DNA of 64,000 nt from assembly GCA_002633025.1 (NCBI GenBank), contig NMRB01000305.1, forward strand, positions 369,650 through 433,649, given 5' to 3'. The notes beneath the pieces are model-generated. The model searched no databases. It was not told the DNA's origin and saw nothing but the letters and a program-made list of their open reading frames with translations. Below are positions 49,034 to 61,000 of this stretch, piece by piece (the stretch's first letter is position 1; each line of letters opens with the position of its first letter). A program made the position numbers and the translations under genes. Origin of the DNA: Notospermus geniculatus (taxonomy: Eukaryota; Nemertea; Pilidiophora; Heteronemertea; Lineidae).

Positions 49034-52000
49034 ATGGCGTTACCATCATCTGTTGAGGAACAAATCGTTGTCATTGATGCTGGATTGAAAACTCTTAGAA
49101 ACACACGGGTAAGTAAACTTCACAACTCAGAGAAAGGAGAAACTTTGTGCAAGTATACGAATACATGTAAACTGATGTTTTAAAAGTACCGTACTTCACA
49201 ATAAACTTGACCGTGCAGCTATCTTGGCGTTTGTGTCAAAGGGCAGGTGGCTGTTCACATTCTGAGGTTATCTGGGGTCTTAGCATCCACTCCTCTAAGA
49301 AGGAGAGAATGCACCCTATATTTGGAAAGATGCTGGCACATTCCCTATTCCTGTTTTCAGATGGTTGCCTATAATGAATTCAAGGAGTTATATCAGGCTT
49401 GCGATCGACATTATCGTGATGTGAAACTTGGTCGATTGACGGGAACACCATCTGATCTTTTGTAAGTATAACACACTGACATGATTATTACTAGTATCAT
49501 AGCTGATTGCCTGGGTGTATTGTAAGATTCTTGATAACTTTGGTCTAAAATGTTTCCAAGCCATTCCTTCATTCACAACTTGTTCCATCGGAAATTAGAC
49601 TACATCTCAACAACGCATTCATAAAATGAAGTTCTTCGATGGGATCTCGTGGTAATTGAAATAGTGAAGTACATTGTAGCATTGTCTTCTCAAGTTCATG
49701 CCAAAGTCATGAAAGTTCTCAAGTAGGTATTCATGAGGCATTTCCGGTGGATGGACTGTTTGCTTTCCTTATCTCAAATCATTTGTGAGAAAATATATGC
49801 TCTCTTTCCTTTGACTACATATTGATTGTAGTTGTCTTTCTGTTTGTCGGAGAATGTTGTTGGAATAAATTGCCTGATTGATTTCTATTGTTAATGGTAA
49901 AAGGGTATTAGTAAACTGTGGAAAGTATTTTCACATTTAGAGGTACCGGTATGTGTTTATTACTTCTATGGGGATTATCATAGGATTATGGTTGTAAAGG
50001 CCCTCAGCCAACTTGGTCTAGTTTGAACTTTATGTCTGGTTATAGGCCTTTTGCTATGACTATCTGAATGGATTTGAAAACTGTAAACTATGTCAGGCCA
50101 ATGTTCAGCCTCGGGTATATGAAATTTTACACTGTGTTAAGTGTTAACCCTTCCCTTACCATAATTGGCTATAATACTTACATGTAAATGTAGGCAATGA
50201 TAGCCTGAGCATCATTTTAAATCTGCACGTTATGACATTTCTGAGAATCATTCACTTAAACCTGATAATGAGTCATGACCAACAGAGGCTGTACTTTATT
50301 GGGGATGTCCTGATTAACGCACTTCTAAGGAATTGCACGTGGGGGCTGACACCATGTCCTTGATAACGTTTTTACTTTCAGAAAAAAGTGCTATGAGGAT
50401 ACCCAGTTTTATTGCATCCTAATCCGAATGCTGGTAGAAGCCTCGCTGTAAGTTACTAGGCCTTCCGTCATCAAAATAAAGCACTGTGTCCTCAGTCTTC
50501 ACAGAAAAGGTTTCGGATTAGAACATGGTCATATCCTGGCAGAATAACTTCCTATACCGGTACTGATGGTTGTCTAAAATTGGCAGAGATACATTCATGA
50601 TCTTACTTCTTTTCTTTCAAAGTGATGCTGAAATTGAATCTTAGGCCTATTTTCCTGCTGAAGAGTTGAGTGTTACAAGTATACTGTTTTTTTCAGGTCC
50701 CTTCCCGTCCGTCAGAAAAGTGACCTAGAGAAGATTCATTGGTGGTATCTGTCCAACAAACATGTGCTACACGCAGCACCAGTGAGTGTCATCTTGCTGT
50801 TCTCATGATATACTCTCCTTGGCTTGACTCTCAGATAAAGTAGGCCCCCTACTACTTACACAATTCATTCAGTTTTCTGGACAAGAAATACCAGTACCAA
50901 TATCATTGAGATTTGAAGACCCATGCAGTGCTGCCCTCTTCACTGATGTACATCGGTGGTACTACATGTAGGCCTATCATGACAAGTCTATCTATGAATA
51001 ATTATAGGCCTAGTAGACCTCCCTCAGTGGTGTTATAGATGGCCAGACCTTCATTAGTGGGCACCTCTACCAGGAGGACACCTCTCTTCTAAGGACACCA
51101 AAGTTCAGTCCCGAAGTGACCATTTCTTTTCATTTGAACCTCTTTAGTTAGGACACCTCTCAAAGAAGAACAGCATTCGTCAGTCCCAAAGGTCTCCTTG
51201 ATAGAGAGGTTCCACACACTGCTAAATCTCTTAGATTTAGTCCTACCTCTGAATGATGACCATTTTAGAGGACCCCATGTTATGATAAAGAAGTGACTGA
51301 CATGGCTGTTGTGAGTTGGCCCATGCTTTTCTGTTCTATTCTTGGCCAATTCATTGTTTGATGATGAAATCTTTCATCATTTCAGCGTTTTGGCAAGGCT
51401 CGCTTGGAAGGAGACAGTAAGGATGCCCTGAGGGCATCGTCTAGCCCTCCAATTTTGCTGAGGCCACAATCTGCGAAATCTTCCCGGAAGAAATCTGCAA
51501 CCAATCAAGGGAAGTCTGCGACAAGAAGAGAGAAGTCGGCATCGCGTAACGCTTCCCCAGGGTCCGTGGAAAAGGTGAACAATCAGAAAAATCTCCAAGT
51601 GCCTAAGGTAAGGATACGTAGAAACTGACAGAGATTCTACACTGAAAAACACTCATGGTCACTCCTCGAACAGCCAGTAAAACTTGGACTCCCACAGACA
51701 CTCCGGCCTGTTTCTCGGCCGGGGTATGAAGAAAGGGAAGGGAGGAGTGTGGCACAGTCTGAATTGAGTCCCTCCGTTTTCAATGGGATACCGGCAAACA
51801 AAAGGAGGCGCTGATCATCAACTCGGTTAAAACACAGGTGCGCATGCCTTTGCGATTGTTGAACGTCATCAGCCGTCGTGCGTCATTCTGACGTTACACA
51901 AACTGCGTCATTCACAACCCATGACGTCGACCATTCGCCTGTCTTTTACGCTAAAATGGTCAACTTTATCGATTAAATTCATCATGTTCCAGCAGAGATT

Positions 52001-55000
52001 TTTGCTCAAAAGCCATTAAGATATATTTTAGCACTTCTGTACTTAATGATAGAAAATTAAAATCAGAAATTGAGTGCAATGTTTTAGTTATATTTGGCCT
52101 AGAAACAGGGTGTGCTATTCAGAATTAATTGGAAAATAACGTTAGCCTCACTTTCAATGACGCAGTTATGACCGAGTTGATAGTCAGCGCCGCGTCGCGG
52201 ATTAGGTCTGCCGGTACCTCATTGAGCGTGTCAGTGTTGTTGCAGGCCGGGATGACACTAGGCTGTGCATCCGGGGAGAAAAGACTCCCATTAACTTGGC
52301 TGTTATGTGAGAGGACGTCAGTCTGTCAGTTAGTCCAGCTTGAGGGTAAAAACATTGCATTTTCCCTCCACTAATGGACCTTTAATACAGCGTACCATAA
52401 CATGCCTGTTTGTTAGTATTCATCATGGTGGTTTATCCACTGGTGTCAAGTTACGCCTCATTAGCGTGCATAATGGTTGATTGGTTGTCAGTATCACAAA
52501 GAGGGATTCAAAAGGTGAACAAAAAGAAAAGAAGCACAATGGATATATTCAGAATTAGATAGGTTGTTTATTCTGAGTTTTCTCACACGTAACACGACAT
52601 GCTGTAAGGTTCCAATTCACACATAAGAAGTGTTGCTACATATAAACTTACATTTAGAAGCAGTCGATATTTGTTTAGGCTCACCAACATGACAAGCAAT
52701 ACACTATCTCTGCTGTGTAGAATAAACACAAACTGGGATATTTATATATGGTACATGTGCATATATGGACAAATAATTAGTAATATTCAGATGTATTCCA
52801 GGGTCCTTATTCACGAAGCTGTCCTAACTTTAGGAAGTGCATAAACTACATGTAAACTACATGTATTATCCATTTGTGGAAATCTATTGTTCACTGTCAT
52901 CCGGACAAAGGACTTGCATACCCTTAACCCAGTAGAGCCCATGCCGCCTTAAACCGCCCTGCCGTGAGCCGCCTAGAAGACCACGCCACTTTTTGACAAA
53001 AACCCCATCACCTCTAATGTAGAAATTAAAAACATGAATCACTTTTGCCAGCGCCACAAACCACCATATTGCCGTCTTTCTATTCAGTTTAATGCAGTGG
53101 CGGGCATTTCATGACGCTTCTGGGCGGTGAAAGTTACAGATGGAAAGTCCAAAAAAATAGGTGTCTCTAGGGTTAAAGGTATGGGGGCTTTGTGAATAAG
53201 GTCTTCCACCCTTTTATTTACACTTCTTCTAAAGGGTCACAGGGATTTGGTGAACTTTGCAAACCATAACACAAAAAAGCACATGTGGGATACATTCAAA
53301 TGTGTCATGACAAAATACCAGGCGCGGATCCGGGGGGGGGGGGCGCACGTGGCACATGCCCCCTTCGGCCGACAAATCTGTATTAATTGACCATGAAATT
53401 CTGAAATCATTCAAATTCCCGGCAGATTTCAATGTTTCTAGCAGAGTGCGCCCCTCTTTTCCGAAATTGTGGATCCGCCCCTGAATACCGGTACAATGGT
53501 TCAGCTAATTCTCCTTGCTGCTAGTATTAAACTAAATCTGTCACCGACAGTCTCAGACTGGTCAGATGGTCGTGATTTACTCAATACTTCTACTGCTAAG
53601 ACATACAGCATGCATAGGCATACAGACGTCACCAAATGTTTATATCATCAGTACTCTGATCAGAATCAATCCTGATGTTAAAATCACTATAAAGAGTGAT
53701 GCCCTTAATGTCAGGTGGCAGAGCAAAGTGTCACTGTCGCCTATAAGGCTTTGCCTTGGCAACGATGTGTTATTTGAGTGATATTTGGTCTACGGAGGTC
53801 ATATTCATAAAACTACTTAAGTGTAAGTGTGACACTTATCCTTTGTTTGACACAAAAGATAAGTAGTTTTATGAATACGTGGCCTGCCCTCCATTGGGGG
53901 CATCACTGCACTGTTCGGTCGATACCCGCTTGGGTACAGAAAAACAGACTCGAAACCCTCTTGTGTCTTGTAAAAGAAGGAATTGTCTGGGATGCTAAGT
54001 AGATTGATGTCATGGTAATACTGTGGGATTGGAACCCACGTCCCTTCACATCTGGTACCCGAGCCAGCAGCATTGACGGACAGCAGTGCTCACCACCGAG
54101 CTAATCACCTTTCAAAGCTGATTCTTCAATAGCCAATGCTGTCCCCTCAATACCCTGCCAGGGATCCCATGTGACACCGTCTTGTGACATGACTTGGACT
54201 TCTTGGTATTTAATGTCCGTCGTAACCCTATACTGGTTTTGCCATTGCACATGAGAGATGGACAGTTATATCATCATATGGTGTCTCAATTAAAGAGTGA
54301 TGGATTGTATAATGTTGATGGCACCCATATCCCACAGTCTATCTACATTCAGCATGTTAATGATATTATGATGTCAAGACTGATGATATCATAGTCAGCA
54401 AGACTTATTCCTGACGAGTTAGAAATGGTTAGGAATGATGTCTTGTTGATTATGTTCATGAGGCTGCTTAAAAAGTGTTGTGTAGGTTTTGTGGAGTTGT
54501 GAGATACAGGTTCAGTCTCATTACATGCTTATAATGTGGCTCAGCCGATTATATGCAGCTGGTGATTATATGCAGCCATGATGTTATTATGGAGAATTGA
54601 AATGATGGTTGTCTTCATTTATCTATAATGTTTTAGTTTTATCTGTAATGTTTTAATGTCCAAGATGTATTACTACTATGAAACTCCCATGTGTTATCTT
54701 GGGTTATTTGTCAGATTTGACCTATGTACAGATGAACACAGTCCACTCTCGTTATACCGCCATTGGCGGTATAACGAGGGTATTGTTGTTGGCAATGTAC
54801 GCCTTCGACCGAGGAAGTCAATTGTCTGTGGCGGTATAACGAGAGTGGACTGTATTTTCAATGGAGAACCCGCAACCCCACAGGTGGCGCTGCGAGCATA
54901 AGACACATAAAGACATTAAAAACATGATCGTTTTGCTACAGCTACATGGAATACATGTATGATGGGCCTAATCAGAAACTTTTAATAATGTGTGGGCTTA

Positions 55001-58000
55001 TAGTGCCTTTTACATATGATATAGTAAACTTGCAAAGCCTAGGTTTGCATAAGCTAGTGGAATAAGTGATGGTACAGTACTGATAAAAACACGCTTTATA
55101 GAGAAAACAGACAATAACATAATACTCAATCTACTTCAAAGGGAAAACCAAAGACCCAAATGCATAAATTATTGGAATAGGAAATTTGGAAAAGATCTAG
55201 AGTGGACAAGTATATGGCAAAATCTCAACACAAACCAATGTGGAAATAAAATAAAAATATTCCAGTGGAAATGCCTGCACAACGTCATTAACACCAATGC
55301 TAGGCTCGAAACCATGGGAAAAGGAAATGGGATATGTAAAATGTGCAATATACACAAAGAAGACCAAATCCACCTTTTTATTAATTGTCACGAATTAAAA
55401 CCATTAATTAAGAACCTACAAACAGAAATTAACCAAACTGCAAAAATCCAATTAAATTCTGAAATAATGATCTTTGGGCACAATAAAAACAGTAATCTGT
55501 CAAAGAAACAAAACAATGAAATAAACAAATTGATTGCAGCTTTCAAATGGGAAGTATGGAAAAACAGGAATAAAAAAATTTTTGAAAACACAGTTGATCC
55601 ACCACGAGTTGTTTGGGAAAATATTAGGAGGAGTATGCGGACGTGTAAATAGTATTTATTCAAAAACCTGCCCATATATTTTAGAGAACATTTCGTTGAA
55701 AATTTATTATCTTTTTTTTTTAAAAAGGTGCTACATTGCAAATGCTATATTATTTGTAACTTCTACTTCACTTCAGTGCCAAGAAAAAAATTTACCCTGT
55801 TGCTTGTTGAATTTGTGATATATCTAATTATTTGATTGACATGATTGATGTACACCCCAAGAGGGTATTGAAACTAAACAAACTGTATTGAGAAGAGAAA
55901 TAAACAGACCTCGCTTAGAGGTTGCAAATAGAAAAAAAAAATAAGCTAGTGGAATAAATACTTACTGCAGGGTTCTTTGTTGGTGAGCACACCCTGCACT
56001 CATTCAAAACTATTGCTGAATGAGGTTTCCGGTCATCTACCCCCTTTCCACTTTTATTTTGAACAGAGTGGCCAGCATATTCATGTGTGCTTTGACTCTT
56101 TCTGAACAATGACCTGCCAGGTTTGACATCGCTCCAAGACGAAGGGTTTTCAAAGCTTCCCAGTAGTTGCCAACATCGTAGTTGATGAAACCCAACAGAG
56201 TGTTGGACATGTACTGACAGTCCACTCGCTTCAGCTTCTCTGCCTCTGCTATGAGAGTGAGGTACGGCTTGAGTTCCTTGTGTAAGTTGGCTTTGTTGAT
56301 GTCCTGTTTGACGAGGTGCAGGTGGCTGAGGATGAGACCTGCTGGCACGTATACCACTGATACAGGTGGCTCAACGACAACGTACGAAACCCTTGGAAAG
56401 GCGGGCCTCCATTCGAGGAGGGTCTTCACTTCTGGGAAGAGGACTCCATCCAGCACAGGAAGGTCACCTCGGCTCAGTGGGATCAGGCGCGTGTTGAATA
56501 TTTCCTCATCATCTCCTGCCTTGCATTTGCTCCTCATTTTCTCCGAGGCAACGATGTTCAAGAGTAACTTCTTGTGCACGTACGCTTCTATGTTGCTTGG
56601 ATTCAAGCCAAATGCTTCTTCGTACCTCCGAATAATCTCAGCCAGAGGTGTGTCGTGTTCGTTGAGCACCTTTAGACTGGCGAGACACTTCGCATTCAAG
56701 GTCAATGCCATCGACTTTGAGCTGTCTGTTGGTTTGCATCCTTTAGATGTCAGGATATTGCAGGCTTCTTTGACGTGTTTCATTGCTTTCGTGAGTCTGC
56801 CCTCGAGATAATTGACCTCGGCCTTGACAATGAAAGCCTGGATGCCGACCCCAAACCTTACATCTGGTTTCTCCAGGTACTTCCTTACCACCCTCATGCA
56901 GTCAACCAAAAAATTTCTGACACTGCTCAACCTGGTTGTGTTTACCTCTCCACCTGCTTCTTGTTCACCTTCCTCTTCCCCATATCCAATCATTTTGCTG
57001 CTCAGTCTAGGCGATGTTGCGTTCCGATAAATTGCCTGTGTTAGCTCCATCTTGAACATATTCCTTGGCACTCCTTCTTGACAAATGTAGTCCTTCAGCA
57101 TCAATGCCAGATTCAGGCTGCTCCTGGATTTTGCGATGTCGAGCTCCTCAGCATTCATATCAGTCCCTCCAAGAAGATCACCAAAGACCCGTTCAAATGA
57201 CCATCCTAGTTCTGGCTCGACGGTCAACTTCCATGTCTGGCTCAGGAAATCGATTGGATCTCTCTGTATCTCCCGCACACACCCGAGATATCTCTGGACA
57301 TGCTCCTTTTCTAAGCTCTCAATCTCGTTTATCTCTGGTATGAAGTAGTTCTCGATGTTTCCCTTTTCCAAACCCTCGGCCAGTTTCTCTAGCAAGGTAA
57401 GGAAGCAGTGGCCGGAGTTATTTTCCCACAACTCTGGTTCAAATTCTTCACAGGCCCAGAAGAAGACCGTCTTCAGGGCGTACGAATGCAGGCATTTTTC
57501 TTCTCCCCCAGTTGTCACCTTGCAGTGTTGCTGCGTCACCATCTTAAACATCCTGAAGCAGGTCTTTTGTACCTCTGATAGCGTCAGCGCAAGTCTGCGT
57601 TCTGCTTCGGAAAACGACACTCTCCATTCGGTCTTCATCTCGGAGTTTCTTGAACGTGTCTTCGGAATGAGAAGGCAGCCTGCCTGCACAATCTCTTCGA
57701 CAACGTCCTGACTTGGCCACTTCGATGGACGATCTCTTGAAATCCAGACATTTGCCTCCTCAGGCCACTGATCCATTTTCAAAGCAGGTACCCAATCTAG
57801 GCCTATAGCGTAAACAGACTTTTCGGGGTCACTATCATTACCTTTCTGATCTTCCCCATTCCACAACATATAAACTAAATACTTTGGTTCATCAAAGAAG
57901 ATGAATACATCTGGATTCAGCCCGTTATTTTTAATATATTCTGTGATTAGGTCTTTAGCAATGTGAGGCTTCGGTCCCTGAAGGTGCCCATTTTCATCAG

Positions 58001-61000
58001 TGTTAAGCAAAAACAGAAGCTGATCTTGTTTTTCCGTCATCGGGCGACACTGAATGACTTTCAAATGGCAGTGTCCAGGATTTTTTGAAATTTCCACCTT
58101 GACTAGCAGTCTCTGGTTTTCATCTGCATGATTTTTCAAAAAGTGTGCATTCGACTCGGGTTTATCTGCCTCAACTCTGTTCATCCGAGGACTTTGATCG
58201 GTTTCTTCAGATTCGTCCTTCTTTGTAACAACTACCACGTCATCAATTGCATGCATTGTATCACAATCTAGTGGCACAGTAATCATTCCTGGAGGTGGAC
58301 ATTTTGGAATAATATCTTCGCAGCCGAAACTCTTCTTCACATGTTTGTGAAGGTTCTGTTTATTCTGACTGTCACACACAGTATCTAATCCTTCACTCAA
58401 ACTTCCAACTTTCCAGTTAGAAACGGTGTAGTTAGCCTTCCAATGGCCTTCCAACTTAGAAACAACATCAGCATTGAGGATATTTCTAATCGGGTTCATG
58501 ATTCCGTTTGCCTTCATCTTCACCATCTTGATCTCCTCGCAGCAGACGTCCATGGCCTTCAGAATGAAAGATAAGATCCATGTCAGCAGNCTTTTATATC
58601 ATACATTACGCGGCAAATCAGTTGAGGGGCTTGTGCCCATACTCTTCGCACATCAGCAAGCAATGGCATCCTGCATTGGTTTTGAAAACTTATTAGCTGA
58701 AACTTTGATGATTCCGAAAGGTCGAAATTCTGTGTGTTTACATTAGGCCTATGACTATGGTGCTCCTAGCTATTCATTGGTGAGCTGTATCAATGGAAGT
58801 GATGAGGGACCTAACCACAACAACAAATTGAAAAGAGCATACTTAAACATCCATATGTACGCAATAAACAGAGTCAGCATACTGTGGGTAAAATTCTTAA
58901 GAACCTCAGCCGGCGTTCAACAAATGGCTCACGGTGAACACAGATTTCATTACAGCTTCCTGGACAGTTATGGTGAAATGTTGTGATCTTGCACCCTGAA
59001 TCGCCACAAGATTTGAAATGAAGTTTTTACAACCCTCCAGATTGGTCCAGCACAGATAGATGTAAACTGCCACACCTACCTAAAATGATTCAACTGTCCT
59101 GGCACAATCCCCATTCGAAATCCAGATATGTTAGAATATTGAATAAGGTTACAAATTTGAAAAAGTTGAGATATGATTGGTTCATTGTTGACCTGTTTTT
59201 TACTGACCACCAGGAAGTTTGTGATCATGAAGAAAACGTCTGAATTTCTTCATCTTTTACAGAAAGAAGATGAGAAGTGTAATGTCTAGCACCGGTACTA
59301 CACAATAATCTATCAATGACTAAGAATTTTGCAATTATTGCACGACATTCATTACGAAACTGAGAACAACCAGAAGCTTTTCCGAAATCCTTCAAATAAC
59401 GGTCATAACCTCAAGTGTCTCCACATTCTCTGAAGTCTCCTGTATACCAGTAACATCATTCGTCTTTGTTTTTCCAATTCGGATGACGTCTGTTGTTGCC
59501 TTGGTCAATTTCTTTGTTCATTTCTGAGCTCATAGATCAAGAGGACAAAGGCTATGGTATTGTTCATTGCACCAAGTTACTCATTTATCAATTATTGCCT
59601 CGTGTGAGGCATATTTTGATGATGTGTCACATGGATGAATTAAAAATGTCCAACCCACATGACGGGCAAAAAATGGAGTTAGGTAGGCCTATATCAATAT
59701 CAATTTCACACCATGAAAGGCCTCAGGTGATCACAAGGTGTGAAATTAATATCAATATGTCTGTCTTTGCCCAGTCATGCTGATGCTGTCGATATAATCA
59801 GAACTTGTGATCACAAGTCATGCAAGTATGTGTCTAGTCATGTGTGGTAAATCATGACATAGCATGTTTCAAACATGCCCGACAGCCCAAATCGTCAGAC
59901 ATTTAGTGATGTCACAATGGTTTTATTCCCCAGCTCCCAGAGCCCATGGCATAATATATTCATTAAACTTTAGTCTGTGACACTTATCCATTGTTCACAA
60001 TACAAAAGATAAGTATCACACTTTAACTTGTTTATGAATATGGACCCTGGCATAGAACTAGGTCAACCTTGTTTCTTTATTATCCAACAGATCGAATTAT
60101 ATGCCTAATCCTCTCACACTGGTAATTAAGTTTGACAGGTCATGTGAAATGGGTTCCCTCCAAAGCAAACATTGTCCGCTGAATTGCAAGAATGAATCAA
60201 AATCAATGTTTTTTCCATCAATTTGTCTTCTGTCTGAAAGCCGCCTGGCTGTCTGCTGGATATAAGCCAATGATCAATCCTCTAGGTGCAAAATAATAGA
60301 TGTGTGTATCCTTCCTGGTTGGTATCACAGTCCGTCATCAATTTATTCTTTTCCCGCGCCCAAACTTTTGTTTACATCCTGCAGTTCCCTGACCCTGGGA
60401 ATAGCCATGGCAGCTGGCTGGGCCTCACGCCTATTTATAGATATTCCTCTCCAAAATCCTTGTTATTTATATCCACAGCATATATTAAAGGCAGTGACAA
60501 ACTTACTATGGTAAAGGTCACCTGCAGTATCTTACCATGAAGGTGGAATATGTGCACTCGTCTTCAGCAATGTTGAGGTGTTGTCTCTGACTACCACATA
60601 GTCTGAGTACCCATTCCCGCGAAACATTCATGTCCTTGACATTTGAACGAATGCCAATTTTATAGGGGATTCCCGTTGGGATTCCCATCTTGAATTTCGC
60701 AATAAAAAGGATTGTTATAGGTTGTTAACATGGGACTTCAGACGTGTCAGGTATTCACATAAACATCTTGAACTTGATCTTTATTTCATTTACAGAATGC
60801 TAAGAGAAGCATTACCAATAGAAGGAGTGAACAATTGCAAAATTACATTGGGAAATATGTTGATGATGTTGCTAGGGTAGGTGTCAGTAAAATATTTACA
60901 ATATTCGTCAACATTGATATGTGGGAGTGTGTGGGACTGACAACAGGATATGCATTATGATTGTATCCATAGTTGGTGGGCTTAAAAAAGCTGATATAAC

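Larger units (their letters stand above)
51608..55048. other. First part of the 9.2-kb intron: repeats only
   Basis: Apart from the elements listed separately (52801-53203, 53323-53483, 53797-53883, 54022-54110, 54738-54853) no exon is evident. Short open frames here have no family resemblance. Confidence 0.5.

Noticed and set aside
54022-54110. A genuine tRNA gene
   Set aside because: A and B boxes are present, but no proper acceptor stem or anticodon arm can be drawn; a SINE fits better.
55388-55741. 117-codon minus-strand open frame
   Set aside because: It is the antisense shadow of the LINE coding region, rich in Phe from A runs on the other strand.
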